NCBI GenBank assembly: GCA_020634575.1
Contig: JACKBM010000010.1
Span: forward strand, 62,001-126,000
DNA from: Ardenticatenales bacterium
Lineage (GTDB): Bacteria > Chloroflexota > Anaerolineae > Promineifilales > Promineifilaceae
Length of the DNA stretch: 64,000 nucleotides
Direction of reading: 5' to 3'
In this document: in pieces, positions 25,414-34,475 of the stretch
How positions within the stretch are numbered: position 1 is the first letter of the stretch
How the letters are laid out: each line of letters starts with the position of its first letter
Translations under genes and position numbers: made by a program
The notes under the pieces: generated by a model
Told to the model about the DNA's origin: nothing
The model's input: only the letters and a program-made list of their open reading frames with translations
Database searches by the model: none

Positions 25414-26675
25414 GGCAATTGTTCTCCCTGTTGCTGCTGAAGCAATGTTGCCAGATCCGCCGCAATTGCTTCCGCCGTTTCCTCGACCAGGTCATTGTCT
25501 GCCTCTTCCATAGCTGTGCGGGCACGATACTGCTCCTGCATATCGGCAATTAACTGGGTCGTCTGGTAGCGCAGCAGGCTCAATTGGTCCCGGCCGGTGG
25601 CCGCTGCCTTATCCTGGCTGAGTTCATCCCAATGGAACTCCCAGATGAGCTGGATCACCGCCGCCATTGGAATGGAAATGATCGCGCCCAGGATACCGAA
25701 AAAGGTGCCGAATCCCAGCAGGGAGAGCAGGGCAACCAGCGGACTGATGCCCAAAGCCCGTTTCATGATGTGGGGGACGAGAAAGCTGTTTTCCAGCTGT
25801 TGGATGATGCCCGTGGCGACCAGGACCCAGATGGCGGCGGTCGGCGAAGCAGACAGGCCAATCATCATGGCCGGGATGGCGCCGAGAAAGGGGCCGACAA
25901 TGGGGATTGCTTCCATCAGGCCAGCAAAGGCGGCCAGGATCAGCGCATTGGGCAGGCCGATGAGGAGATAAGCAACCAGGGCCAGAATCGCGATGGCCAG
26001 GCAGAGCATGAGCTGCCCCTGGACATAGCGGGCCAACCGATCCTCGATGCGGCTGATCAGCTGGCGCAGGCTATCCCGCCGGGACACCGGTACAAGTAGA
26101 AAGAGGCTCTGCTTAATTCGGGCATTTTCCAGCGTCCAGAAAAAAGCGAGGGCCAGGACGATGATGAGTTGCACAGGCAACATCACGTTACTGCCGAGTG
26201 TAATAGGCGGCGCCGCCTCAGCCCCTTCCTCACCAGCGACCACGCTGTTGCTGACCAGAGGTAACAGCTCGGACAGATCCGCGGGCAGGATGCCGGTAAT
26301 GCGCCGTAGGAGGATGTTGGGAATGCCGTTCAACGCCGCCCGGAGATTTTGGTACCCCTCGTTCAGCGTCGTGACAAAATCAGCGCCTTGTCTGAGGATG
26401 ACGGGAACGCTGTACCAGAGAAAGGCGCCGCCCAGCAGGAGAAATGTGGCATAGATGAGGGCAATGCTCAGGCCACGCGGGAGGCCGCGCTGGTGAAGCC
26501 AGTTCACGGCTGGTTCCAGAGCGACGCTGATGATGATGGCAGCAATCAGCAGAAGGACAATCAGATAATAATGAGTCAGGAGCCAGAAAAACAGGGAGAC
26601 CGACGTGATCACCAGGGTGGCCAGGACGAGAGTTCTATCAGAGATATCAGGCAGCTTCAGATTATTTTGCCACAT
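25410..26675 (-). CDS. AI-2E/PerM-family membrane transporter, first of a tandem pair
   Basis: 421 residues, same family as the following gene but divergent: membrane segments near LVLATLVITSVSLFFWLL, LIVLLLIAAIIISVALEP, and C-terminal LAIAILALVAYLLIGLPNALI, LMEAIPIVGPFLGAIP, and LGISPLVALLSLLGFGTFFG. The C-terminal about 60 residues are long and acidic/Gln-rich, cytoplasmic. The start of the next gene overlaps its stop (ATGA), so the two are made together and may form a hetero-oligomer. Confidence 0.9.
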   Translation of the reverse strand: MWQNNLKLPDISDRTLVLATLVITSVSLFFWLLTHYYLIVLLLIAAIIISVALEPAVNWLHQRGLPRGLSIALIYATFLLLGGAFLWYSVPVILRQGADFVTTLNEGYQNLRAALNGIPNILLRRITGILPADLSELLPLVSNSVVAGEEGAEAAPPITLGSNVMLPVQLIIVLALAFFWTLENARIKQSLFLLVPVSRRDSLRQLISRIEDRLARYVQGQLMLCLAIAILALVAYLLIGLPNALILAAFAGLMEAIPIVGPFLGAIPAMMIGLSASPTAAIWVLVATGIIQQLENSFLVPHIMKRALGISPLVALLSLLGFGTFFGILGAIISIPMAAVIQLIWEFHWDELSQDKAAATGRDQLSLLRYQTTQLIADMQEQYRARTAMEEADNDLVEETAEAIAADLATLLQQQQGEQLP

Positions 26676-26794
26676 GGGTCACGATTCAGGATGTCGCTTT
26701 GCAGCGCAGGTGACGGAGGGATAGATCAAGACAACCGCTGCTTCCGTAATTATTGGGAAACAGCGGTTGTCTGGCAAGGGAATCTTATCAGGGT

Positions 26795-27052
26795 TTAGGC
26801 GCGCTGGACAAGTCCGGCGACGAACAGGAGGACGATGGCGCCGATAACGGCGACAAGCAGCGTCCACAGGTTAAAGCCGGTTGCTCCGGTAGCCCCCACG
26901 AGGTTAAAGAGAAAACCGCCGATCAGAGCGCCGACGATACCGACGACGATATTGGCGATAGCGCCCATCTGAGCGTCACGGCCCATGATCATGCTGGCCA
27001 ACCAGCCAGCGATGCCACCCATGATAATCCACAAAATGATATTGACTAACAT
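26795..27052 (-). CDS. GlsB/YeaQ/YmgE-family stress membrane protein
   Basis: 85 residues with three hydrophobic segments (IILWIIMGGIAGWLASMIMG, IANIVVGIVGALIGGFLFN, and WTLLVAVIGAIVLLFVAGLV), the typical transglycosylase-associated small membrane protein. GGAGGAAA precedes the ATG. Family members are general-stress induced in many bacteria; mechanism unknown. Divergent from the LuxR-type regulator at 27200. Confidence 0.95.
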   Translation of the reverse strand: MLVNIILWIIMGGIAGWLASMIMGRDAQMGAIANIVVGIVGALIGGFLFNLVGATGATGFNLWTLLVAVIGAIVLLFVAGLVQRA

Positions 27053-27096
27053 TGTTTCCTCCGTTTAGTTAGGATTGGTCATTAATTCATTTTTGA

Positions 27097-27117
27097 TTCG
27101 ATATCTTTCGTATCGAA
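27097..27117. promoter_or_regulatory. inverted repeat in the divergent promoter region
   Basis: TTCGATA / TATCGAA, perfect 7-base arms with a 7-base centre, in an AT-rich gap between the divergent stress membrane gene and LuxR-type regulator. A plausible operator for a dimeric regulator. Confidence 0.4.
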
Positions 27118-27199
27118 CATAGTGTCCAGTTTATGGGTTTTGACGTTCTTTAAATAGAATCCAGATATAAAACGACGATACAGTTGGGATACATTTGCT

Positions 27200-27832
27200 A
27201 TGATTCGAGTTGTAATTGCTGAAGATCACACAATGGTACGCGAGGGGTTACGCGCTCTTTTGGAGCGGGCCGGCCGGTTTCATATTCTGGCGGAGGCGCG
27301 GGATGGCGCTGAGGCGATAGCCCTGACCGGGCAGCACCGGCCGGATGTCCTCATCCTGGATATCGCCATGCCAGATATGACCGGGCTGGAAGTTAGCCGC
27401 CGCCTGCTGGCAGGGCCCGGCGCACCCGCCATCGTGATTCTCTCCATGTATGACCATATCTATCTCATTAACCAGTTGTTGGCGCTGGGCGTCAAAGGGT
27501 ACCTGCCGAAGGCGGCCACGCCGGATGAGCTGGTGCTGGCGGTCACCATGGCCAGCCAGGGGATTATTTATGTGAGTCCGCTCATTGGGGGACCGGCCGG
27601 TGATGGCAGGGAGGCGCTGCCCCCTATTAGCTCCCTCACTGACCGGGAGTTACAAGTCCTGAGCCTGATCTTTCAGGGCGCTACCAACGTGATGATGGCG
27701 GAACAGCTTGGCCTCAGTCCCCGGACAATAGAAAAACATCGAGCTTCTCTCATGGAGAAGCTCGATGTCACTGATCTGGCCTCCCTGATTCGGGTGGCTT
27801 TGCATCTTGGCCTGGTTGAGATGGAGCGTTAG
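27200..27832 (+). CDS. NarL/FixJ-family response regulator
   Basis: 210 residues: receiver with EDHT near the start, phospho-acceptor in VLILDIAMPDMTG, Ser in ILSMYDH and Lys in YLPKAATPDEL; LuxR-type helix-turn-helix (LTDRELQVLSLIFQGATNVMMAEQL, then IEKHRASLMEKL). No adjacent kinase; orphan. It shares a divergent region with the GlsB/YeaQ gene and overlaps the convergent BrkB-like gene tail-to-tail by 3-4 bases. Confidence 0.95.
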   Translation: MIRVVIAEDHTMVREGLRALLERAGRFHILAEARDGAEAIALTGQHRPDVLILDIAMPDMTGLEVSRRLLAGPGAPAIVILSMYDHIYLINQLLALGVKGYLPKAATPDELVLAVTMASQGIIYVSPLIGGPAGDGREALPPISSLTDRELQVLSLIFQGATNVMMAEQLGLSPRTIEKHRASLMEKLDVTDLASLIRVALHLGLVEMER

Positions 27833-28902
27833 CGCCGTCTGGGGTTCAGGATCTGGGCCAGAGCCAGCGGCAGCGCCAAAAGGGTGACCATGATGGCGTG
27901 AAAACGGCGCACGCGCTGTTCCAGGGCTGAAGGAAGCGCTGAACCAGGCGGATAGGTAACAACCGACCGGGCTGGCGCCGCTGGCTGATCCGCTCTGGCG
28001 GGTGCCAGGCGAGCCGCTGGCCGAGGCTCAGGTTCCAACGAGATGGCGCCTTCATCCGGCACCAGCCGCTTGCCATAGCGGTTAGCATATACCTGGGTAA
28101 ACTCCGCGCCCAGGAACAAAAGCTGCGCAGAATAATAAACCCAGAGCAAAATAATGATGAGCGAGCCAGCGGCCCCATAAGTGGATTGGGGCGCCCCCCG
28201 GCCTAAATAAAAGCCAATCGCCCATTTGCCCAGCGTAAACAGCAGGGCTGTGACCACGCTGCCGATCCAGACATCGCGCCAGGCGATCTGGACATCGGGA
28301 ATAACTTTGAAAATCAGAGCAAACAGGAGCGTGACGATGCCGAAGGAGACCAGGAAATTCAGGATCTGGGCCAACAGCACGGCAGCCGGTAAAAGCCCGG
28401 CCACAAATTCCTGGATGGCGGCCAGACCCGTGCTCAGAAGAAGTGAAACCAGCAGCAAAAAACCTACCCCGAGAACCATGGTGAAGGAGAAAAAGCGGCG
28501 CTTGATCGTTTCCCAGAGGCCCATGTTGGGATCACTTTGTACTTCCCAGATGGTGTTGAGGGCATCCTGCAGCTGACCAAAAACGCCCGAGGCGCCCAAA
28601 AACAGGGTGGCGACGCTGATGAGGGTGGCCAGGACGGTACCGGCCGGATCGGCAGCATTTTCCAGGATAGCGGCAATTGCTTCGCCGCCGGCATCGCCAA
28701 TCAAGCCCGCAATTTCAGCCGTCACCCGGGTCTGGGCGTCAACGAAGACCTGACCGGCGATTGCCAGGATGATGATCAACAGCGGCGGCAGCGAGAAAAT
28801 GGTGTAATAGGACAAGGCCGCCGCCAGCCGGGCCGCATCATCCTCGCGCCACTCCTTGTAGGTCTGAGTCAGGAGGTATTTACTCTCATGCCATCGGGAC
28901 AT
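27829..28902 (-). CDS. YihY/BrkB-family membrane protein
   Basis: 357 residues from the ATG at 28902, 4 bases after the stop of the lipid kinase gene. The family signature AARLAAALSYYTIFSLPPLLIII lies near residues 22-45. Six membrane segments follow, with VLGVGFLLLVSLLLSTGLAA, LNFLVSFGIVTLLFALIFKVIPD, RDVWIGSVVTALLFTLGKWAIGFYLGR and AAGSLIIILLWVYYSAQLLFLGAEFTQVYA. The C-terminal 60 residues are soluble and Ala/Pro-rich. Function in this family remains poorly defined, possibly transport. An N-terminally longer frame overlaps the lipid kinase and is not family-like. Confidence 0.9.
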   Translation of the reverse strand: MSRWHESKYLLTQTYKEWREDDAARLAAALSYYTIFSLPPLLIIILAIAGQVFVDAQTRVTAEIAGLIGDAGGEAIAAILENAADPAGTVLATLISVATLFLGASGVFGQLQDALNTIWEVQSDPNMGLWETIKRRFFSFTMVLGVGFLLLVSLLLSTGLAAIQEFVAGLLPAAVLLAQILNFLVSFGIVTLLFALIFKVIPDVQIAWRDVWIGSVVTALLFTLGKWAIGFYLGRGAPQSTYGAAGSLIIILLWVYYSAQLLFLGAEFTQVYANRYGKRLVPDEGAISLEPEPRPAARLAPARADQPAAPARSVVTYPPGSALPSALEQRVRRFHAIMVTLLALPLALAQILNPRRR

Positions 28903-28906
28903 CGGC

Positions 28907-29854
28907 TTACTCCAGGACTGGTTCAGCCTGCCGGGCTGTGGCTTGTTCAGTGGGTTCAGTTGATAGCGGCACCAGCAGGCAGACGCTCTGCGGAGCCAGG
29001 ACGATGTTGATAGGCGTCTGGCCCAGTACCTCCCCATCGGCATGCACATCCAGAGGGGGCGTGGCGGTGAGCTCGAGAGACCGTCGCATGGGAAAATAGG
29101 TGATGTTGTGCAGCGCTTCTGGCTGACCCCGCAACAGGCCCCACAGCAGAGTCAGCCCATCAGCCCACCCGCGCAACTGCACCAGACCGATGTTGATACA
29201 ACCATCGTCCGGGCTGACGTCTTCGCCGAAGCTCAGGGGGCCAAGGCCCACCTCCGGCAGGTTAATGGCGATCAGCTCAGCCGCGTGCCGTTTGTAACTC
29301 TGGCCGTCAATCGTAAATTCCAGGTGGTAGGATTTCTGTTGCCAGAGTTGTAATGCCAGCTGTTTGAGGTAGGCCCAACTACCGAGCCGATCTTTTTCGG
29401 CCCGTGTCGCCCCGGCGATGGCGGCGCCATCAAGGCCTGCGCCCACAGCCAGCAGCGCCAGTTTGCCATCGACCTGCATCGCATCCAGGCAGCGAATATC
29501 GTGCGGCTGGGTCAGCTGAGCGATGGCATCTTCATAGTTGGCCGGGATACCCAGGTTGCGGGCGATCACATTGGCCGTCCCACCAGGCACGATAGCCAGC
29601 GGGATGTCAGAATGTTGGAGGGGTTGGGCAACAGCGGCCACGGTGCCATCGCCGCCTGAGGCGATCAGGCAGTCGGCGCCGTCAGCTAGCGCTTCCTGAA
29701 CGACCCTGTCAAAATCGGTGTCCGGGCTGGTTTCGTGCACGGCCATCAGGGAATCAGCCAGCGTCTGCTCTAGCAAGTTGATAATCTCAGCGCCGTGGCC
29801 GCCGCCGGCGACCGGGTTAACGATGGCGAAGTAACGTGAAGGGTTAGCTGTCAT
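28907..29854 (-). CDS. diacylglycerol kinase-family lipid kinase
   Basis: 315 residues of the YegS/BmrU/DgkB type. NPVAGGGHGAEII near residues 13-25, catalytic loop ASGGDGTVAAV at about 65-75, LAIVPGGTANVIARNLGI about 85-102, and FGEDVSPDDGCINIGLVQL in the second domain. It phosphorylates diacylglycerol or a related lipid with ATP at the inner face of the membrane. It is the first gene of a pair with the BrkB-like protein. The promoter must lie in the short gap that also holds a REP element. The C-terminus is Glu/Thr-rich and weakly conserved. Confidence 0.93.
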   Translation of the reverse strand: MTANPSRYFAIVNPVAGGGHGAEIINLLEQTLADSLMAVHETSPDTDFDRVVQEALADGADCLIASGGDGTVAAVAQPLQHSDIPLAIVPGGTANVIARNLGIPANYEDAIAQLTQPHDIRCLDAMQVDGKLALLAVGAGLDGAAIAGATRAEKDRLGSWAYLKQLALQLWQQKSYHLEFTIDGQSYKRHAAELIAINLPEVGLGPLSFGEDVSPDDGCINIGLVQLRGWADGLTLLWGLLRGQPEALHNITYFPMRRSLELTATPPLDVHADGEVLGQTPINIVLAPQSVCLLVPLSTEPTEQATARQAEPVLE

Positions 29855-29884
29855 AAAGCGTCAAATTGCTCCTCGGTCTAAAGA

Positions 29885-29941
29885 TGAGAGGTTCGCCAAC
29901 CCGACGGGTCCGCCAACCCGTCGGGTTGGCGAACCCCTCAC
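29885..29941. repeat. REP/BIME-like inverted pair (AACCCG-W-CGGGTT family)
   Basis: Two palindromic cores in inverted orientation, each flanked by GGTTCGCC/GGCGAACC, bracketed by GAGAGG at the left and CCCCTC at the right. It lies between the divergent lipid kinase and hydrolase genes. Same family as the copies near the RAYT gene at 40908. Confidence 0.85.
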
Positions 29942-30094
29942 CGCAGCGGTATCAGATTGGGTTGGGAACCTTAACTTAAGGATAATGGGTACAGGACGCG
30001 GCGAAACGCCGGTCAATCCCGGTTTCTGGCCGGGGAATCTGCCGGGGCAGTATGGGGGATTTCCCTGGGGACCGGCCGGTTCAGGAGATAAATC

Positions 30095-30970
30095 ATGATC
30101 TGGCGGAACATGGACCAGAAAACCCTTGACGATGCGTACAACCAGCGCGTTTACGCCCCCAATTTTCAACAGATTCTGGGCCGCTATGAGCAGAATAGCG
30201 AACGAGCCCGCCAGCGTCTGGGCCAGCCACAGCGCCGGCACTATGGCCCCGCCCCAATCGAAGGGCTCGACCTGTTTCTTTGTGACCAGCCGGCTGCCCC
30301 CATCCAGATCTTTATCCACGGCGGCGCCTGGCGTAGTGGCAGTGCTCGAAGTTATGCCTTTCCCGCCGAGATGTTCCGGGCCGCCGGCGCCCATTGGCTC
30401 GTACCCGATTTCAGCTGGGTGCAGGATGTGGGTGATAGTTTGCTGCCCATCGCCGACCAGGTGCGCCGGGCTGTGGCCTGGGTTTACCAGCACGCGACTG
30501 ACTTTGGCGGTGATCCCGGGCGCATCTTTCTCTCCGGGCACTCCTCAGGCGCCCATCTCGCGGCCGTCATCCTCACGACTGACTGGGCCGGTACGTTTGG
30601 GTTGCCGCCAGACATTATCAAGGGGGGACTGTGTTGCAGCGGGATGTATGATCTGGCGCCGGTGCGGCTGTCTGCCCGGGGCAACTACATCGCTTTTACG
30701 GATGAGATGGAGGCGGCGCTCAGCCCGCAGCGCCAGCTGGATCAGTTGCGAACGCCGCTCATCGTGGCCTGCGGGACGGAGGAGACACCGGAGTTTCAGC
30801 GGCAGGCCCGCGAGTTTGTCAGCGTCGCCAGAGCAGCTGGAAAGAATGTGCAGCTATTGATTGGCGACGGGTACAATCATTTTGAGATTCTGGAGACGCT
30901 GGCCAACCCGTTTGGTCTGTTGGGTCGGGCGGTTTTGAGTCAGATGGGGTTGATGAATCGTTTTCAGTAA
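30095..30970 (+). CDS. alpha/beta-hydrolase, kynurenine formamidase/esterase-like
   Basis: 291 residues. Oxyanion-hole motif IFIHGGAWRSG near residues 73-83, nucleophile elbow SGHSSGAHLA near 149-158, a late Asp (in the PLIVACGTEETPEF region) and His (YNHFEI near 267). The fold and HGGAW motif fit arylformamidase-like and lipase-GDXG-like enzymes. Substrate unknown. It is 12 bases upstream of a gamma-glutamylcyclotransferase-like gene and then a VOC gene on the same strand, so an operon is likely. Confidence 0.88.
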   Translation: MIWRNMDQKTLDDAYNQRVYAPNFQQILGRYEQNSERARQRLGQPQRRHYGPAPIEGLDLFLCDQPAAPIQIFIHGGAWRSGSARSYAFPAEMFRAAGAHWLVPDFSWVQDVGDSLLPIADQVRRAVAWVYQHATDFGGDPGRIFLSGHSSGAHLAAVILTTDWAGTFGLPPDIIKGGLCCSGMYDLAPVRLSARGNYIAFTDEMEAALSPQRQLDQLRTPLIVACGTEETPEFQRQAREFVSVARAAGKNVQLLIGDGYNHFEILETLANPFGLLGRAVLSQMGLMNRFQ

Positions 30971-30982
30971 GGATTAGAAGTG

Positions 30983-31444
30983 ATGCTTTACTTTGGATAT
31001 TGCACGTTGCTGGATGTGGCCGAGATGGCCCGCTTTTGTCCCGGGGCCAAACCGGCCGGTGTTGCCCAACTCACTGGCTATCAACTTTGCTTCTCCCGCT
31101 ATCAAAGCGACCCGACCGGAGGCTCCTGCGACATTGTTGCCCGGCCGGGCCACCGCATGTGGGGTTTGCTTTATGAAATGATCCCGGCCGAATATGACGA
31201 GCTGGATCGATTGGCCGGCGTCGACAAGGGGCACCTGGCGCGCATCGATATCCTGGTGACGCTGGCCGACGGGCGGCGGTTGGCAGTGACGACGTATCAG
31301 AATCCGGGACCGGCCGGTCCGTTCACTCCCACGCCCGCCTACTGCGAACCGATTTTGCGCGGTGCCCAAGCCATCGAATTGCCCGCAACCTATATTGCCG
31401 AGCTAAACGAGATTATCGCCGCTCACGGCGTGTCCCAATCTTAA
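30983..31444 (+). CDS. gamma-glutamylcyclotransferase-like protein
   Basis: 153 residues from the ATG at 30983 (GTG directly before). It starts with a YFGYCTLLD loop in place of the usual YGS(N)L motif of the fold, followed by YQLCFSRYQSDPTGG, HRMWGLLYEMIPAEYDELDRLAG (catalytic Glu region), and TPAYCEPILRGA. Proteins of this fold cyclise gamma-glutamyl amines or split small peptides; the divergent loop makes the exact activity uncertain. Located between the hydrolase and a VOC protein. Confidence 0.75.
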   Translation: MLYFGYCTLLDVAEMARFCPGAKPAGVAQLTGYQLCFSRYQSDPTGGSCDIVARPGHRMWGLLYEMIPAEYDELDRLAGVDKGHLARIDILVTLADGRRLAVTTYQNPGPAGPFTPTPAYCEPILRGAQAIELPATYIAELNEIIAAHGVSQS

Positions 31445-31454
31445 GGAGGAAATG

Positions 31455-32324
31455 ATGAGCAACACCATCCCCAACATCCAGGCGACCAATGCTTTTTACT
31501 ATTATCGCGATGTCAATGCCGCCTGGGCTTTTTACCGAGACATCCTGGGCCTGGAAACGGTCGTCGACTACGGCTTTGCCAAAATCATGCGTGTCGCCCG
31601 TAACACCTATCTCACCCTGGTCGATGCGGCCCAGGGAATGCATGATGCCGACGAACCCAAGAGCGTCACCCTGGCGATGGTTACCGACGAAGTGGCGGAA
31701 TGGTATGATTATTTGGTCGGCGCCGGGGTGACGATGCACAAGGGCTACAACCCCAAACCGGGTAGCAACCACGATGGCTTTGTCGCCCTGGACCCCGAAG
31801 GGTATTTCCTCGAGTTCGAGATCTTCAATCCTCATCCCGAAAATGAGCAGATATTGCCGCTACTGGCCGAGATTGAGCCGCTTTATACCGGCCTGGGCTC
31901 GCGGCCGGCGGCGCTGGGCATACGGGCTACGGTGCAGTGGCTTTATTACAAGGACATTCCCCGCATGATGGCTTTTTATGAGTCGTTACTGGGCGTGAGC
32001 CTGGCTGTCGATCAGGGTTGGGCCAAGGTGTACCAGGTCGCCGGCAGCGGTTTTCTGGGACTGGTTGATGGGGCGAAGGGATTGCATGGGACCACACCGG
32101 AAAAATGTGTCACCGTCAGCTTTTTTACCGGGGATGTTGAGGGCTGGTTTGCCCGCGCCGCGGCTCGCGACGATCTGCGGCTGCGCACCCCTGCCGTTGG
32201 CGATGAGAGCGGCAAAGTACGCATCTTCGTCGGTTATGATCCCGAAGGCTATTTCCTGGAATGGGATACGTTTGTGCCGGATCCGGCGAATGAGAAGCTG
32301 CTGGGTTATCTGGCCGCTAATTGA
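31455..32324 (+). CDS. two-domain VOC-family protein
   Basis: 289 residues from the second ATG, 5 bases after AAGGAGG. Two vicinal-oxygen-chelate domains: about 8-130 (ATNAFYYYRDVNAAWAFYRD, DPEGYFLEFEIF) and about 150-285 (VQWLYYKDIPRMMAFYESLLG, then YDPEGYFLEWDTF). Metal ligands would be His/Glu at the ends of the strands (for example the Glu in FLEFE and FLEWD). Similar pairs act as glyoxalase or ring-cleavage dioxygenases, or as antibiotic-binding proteins. Substrate unknown. Confidence 0.9.
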   Translation: MSNTIPNIQATNAFYYYRDVNAAWAFYRDILGLETVVDYGFAKIMRVARNTYLTLVDAAQGMHDADEPKSVTLAMVTDEVAEWYDYLVGAGVTMHKGYNPKPGSNHDGFVALDPEGYFLEFEIFNPHPENEQILPLLAEIEPLYTGLGSRPAALGIRATVQWLYYKDIPRMMAFYESLLGVSLAVDQGWAKVYQVAGSGFLGLVDGAKGLHGTTPEKCVTVSFFTGDVEGWFARAAARDDLRLRTPAVGDESGKVRIFVGYDPEGYFLEWDTFVPDPANEKLLGYLAAN

Positions 32325-32720
32325 GCAAGTGCGGCTTGTAAACCTGGACCAGTGTCAGCGGTGGCCCATGAGACAGTCGTGCCGATGGCCGCGGTGCTGC
32401 TCAGAGGTGGCGGGCAATAAAGACACACAATGGAAACAAAACACAGAAAGGGTCCGTCGATTGGCGGTGAGCTGTTCACCCTGATGGGGCAGAGTATGAC
32501 AACAACTGTCATTAAACACTCCAGGTGCTCACTAACAGCAATAAAACGTCGTGAGGGTGTACGGTTGAAAGTGCAGCGTTTAATGGCTATCAGGCAACGA
32601 TGTGCGTGGCAGCCATTGCGAGCAGTTGAGCATGGCAGCATCGCTATGATGAAAAGGGATGCCGGTATAACTCCTGGAAAATCGTAGCGATATGGAGAAA
32701 GGCTTTACGTTGGGCCGGAC
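32325..32720. other. 396-bp gene-free stretch
   Basis: No coding frame with recognisable content on either strand. Composition shifts to a lower GC than the flanking genes and stays low through 34.4 kb. No clear terminator, repeat or RNA was seen. Confidence 0.5.
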
Positions 32721-33020
32721 TTGAAACATAAGATCAGTAAGCTGGCAATGCTGTCGCTCATCATATCAGGCTTGGGGAATCTAGCGACATGGCTTGTCTT
32801 GCTCTGGACCTATTTCACCGTGCCGCCTCTTGGGGTAGTTGAGTACCTTCCGCTCGGACTCACGGCCCTACTCTTGAAGGTTGCCTATCTCCTTTCTGTG
32901 AGCATTGCCATTATCGCAGCTGTTGTGAACAAGACCTTTTCACCAGACGTAAAGATGGCTTTGTTGATCAGTGTGCTTTCTTATCCATTGTTCTTGGCAG
33001 GGGTGTATATCGTCCTATAG
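32721..33020 (+). CDS. small membrane protein
   Basis: 99 residues with three hydrophobic segments (LAMLSLIISGLGNLATWLVLLWTYF, LLLKVAYLLSVSIAIIAAVV, and ALLISVLSYPLFLAGVYIVL). The start is a TTG at 32721 with GGAGAAAGG about 20 bases upstream, so translation is unproven. No family recognised. Codon use and GC are lower than in the neighbours, as in the following gene, suggesting a recently acquired block. Confidence 0.55.
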   Translation: MKHKISKLAMLSLIISGLGNLATWLVLLWTYFTVPPLGVVEYLPLGLTALLLKVAYLLSVSIAIIAAVVNKTFSPDVKMALLISVLSYPLFLAGVYIVL

Positions 33021-33125
33021 AGATGGGTAAAATACATGACGGCACTTGTCAATTGAGAAGCTGGTTGCACTAAAGAGTCGGGCGCAGAGCGCCCAAGGGG
33101 ATATGATTTCACGGAGAATCGACAT

Positions 33126-34400
33126 ATGCCAAAACTTGCTCTGTTTTCCGTATTTATGTTCGTATTTTTCACTGCATGTGTTGCTAATAGCCAGCTTGAA
33201 CCCGGGGTTGAATCGGCTGCATTTCCCGAAAACCTCGTGGCTCCGGTCAAGCTTTCAGAAGGGTTGCCCCTAGTCGAAAGACAAATAGCTTATTGTGAAT
33301 TTGACCTTTCACTAGGGCGCCCTCAGGGGGAGATAAAGATAACAAGTCCTCTTGGCACAAGCGGCTTTTACGTGGAATCGCCTGTTCCTGCCGCGACAAA
33401 TTCAGACATAGGATGTCTCGGGCCAACTGTCTTCGGTTTGGATTGGTCACCAGATGGCAAGGCCTTGCTCTTCAATCTTGGGCCTAGTGTACCTGCAAAG
33501 TCTGATGTAGATACAAACGGCCAGCCTGTAAATTCTTCGGTTTTGCTAAACCCGCCAAAATATACTTTTTATGGCTTTGCTCACGCCCCTACCTGGTCGC
33601 CACAAGGGAATCTTATTGCATTCATCAGTAAATTCCAGGAAGGTCCTGGGCAAATAGGTGAACCGCCTTTTGCCCCCAGTCTCTTTATCAGTGAATCAGA
33701 TGGTTCAGACCCTAGATTCTTTGTACAAGAACAAACAGGTGGTGGTATTTCCAGTTATCCAGTATGGTCACATGATGGCACTCGTGTAGCTTATATGCTT
33801 AGTTTGCCGGCCAATGGTATGGGTATCCTGGATGTGGAATCGGGGGAGGTTACCTATTTTGATGCGCAAAACTTCTATGAAATTCCTCAAGGAGTTTTAG
33901 AATTACATGGAATCCGTCCCCGTGACAGTATTGCCTGGCTTCCAGGTGACAAAATCATCTTGTTTTTGACTAATAGTGAGTCTGAAACGGAAGATATTTT
34001 GTGGCGTGTAGAAGTAGAGAGTGGCAACTTGACCAAAATGTACCAGGCGAATATTAAACAAATAGCATTGTCACCAGATGGAAAGACATTAGCTTTGATT
34101 ACAGCAGAGGGATTCCCAGAGAAGCACATGATTAAAACGCTATCCCTTACGGATGAGATGCGGTTGCAGAATCTGGTAACTGAGTCTGTTTGGGAAAATG
34201 CGACTAATCAGGAAATTGAAATCAGAGATTTGGCCTGGTCATTAGATGGCCGTTATCTTGCTTTTGCTGCCGATCCTGACAACAATTTTGATCTCTTTGT
34301 TTGGGATACCCAGACTACAGAGTTCACACAATTGACGCATACGCCCAAGCTAGCTGAATTCGCTCTAGCGTGGCGCCCCTCTCTCGAAACCGATAACTGA
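33126..34400 (+). CDS. lipoprotein with TolB/PD40-like beta-propeller
   Basis: 424 residues, signal peptide with lipobox FTAC near residue 18. The rest is a beta-propeller with WD40-like PD40 blades: LDWSPDGKALLF, PTWSPQGNLIAFIS, PVWSHDGTRVAYML, IALSPDGKTLALIT and LAWSLDGRYLAFAAD. Such domains bind proteins or peptidoglycan at the cell surface. The gene is clearly richer in A/T than its neighbours, consistent with transfer. It is convergent with the aminotransferase at 34476. No enzymatic motif. Confidence 0.8.
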   Translation: MPKLALFSVFMFVFFTACVANSQLEPGVESAAFPENLVAPVKLSEGLPLVERQIAYCEFDLSLGRPQGEIKITSPLGTSGFYVESPVPAATNSDIGCLGPTVFGLDWSPDGKALLFNLGPSVPAKSDVDTNGQPVNSSVLLNPPKYTFYGFAHAPTWSPQGNLIAFISKFQEGPGQIGEPPFAPSLFISESDGSDPRFFVQEQTGGGISSYPVWSHDGTRVAYMLSLPANGMGILDVESGEVTYFDAQNFYEIPQGVLELHGIRPRDSIAWLPGDKIILFLTNSESETEDILWRVEVESGNLTKMYQANIKQIALSPDGKTLALITAEGFPEKHMIKTLSLTDEMRLQNLVTESVWENATNQEIEIRDLAWSLDGRYLAFAADPDNNFDLFVWDTQTTEFTQLTHTPKLAEFALAWRPSLETDN

Positions 34401-34412
34401 GGATCTATCCGC

Positions 34413-34446
34413 AAAGGAGGTAGACACGGCCATGCCCACCTCCTTT
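34413..34446. terminator. bidirectional terminator hairpin
   Basis: Perfect 9-bp stem AAAGGAGGT / ACCTCCTTT between convergent genes, with a loop of about 16 bases and A/T runs on both sides. It would act on both strands. Confidence 0.65.
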
Positions 34447-34475
34447 ATTATCGTAAGTTCAGGTGATGCGATGCG

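Noticed and set aside
32430..32687. Small gene in the gap upstream of the membrane protein
   Set aside because: Composition is not protein-like, no ribosome binding site, no similarity recognised.
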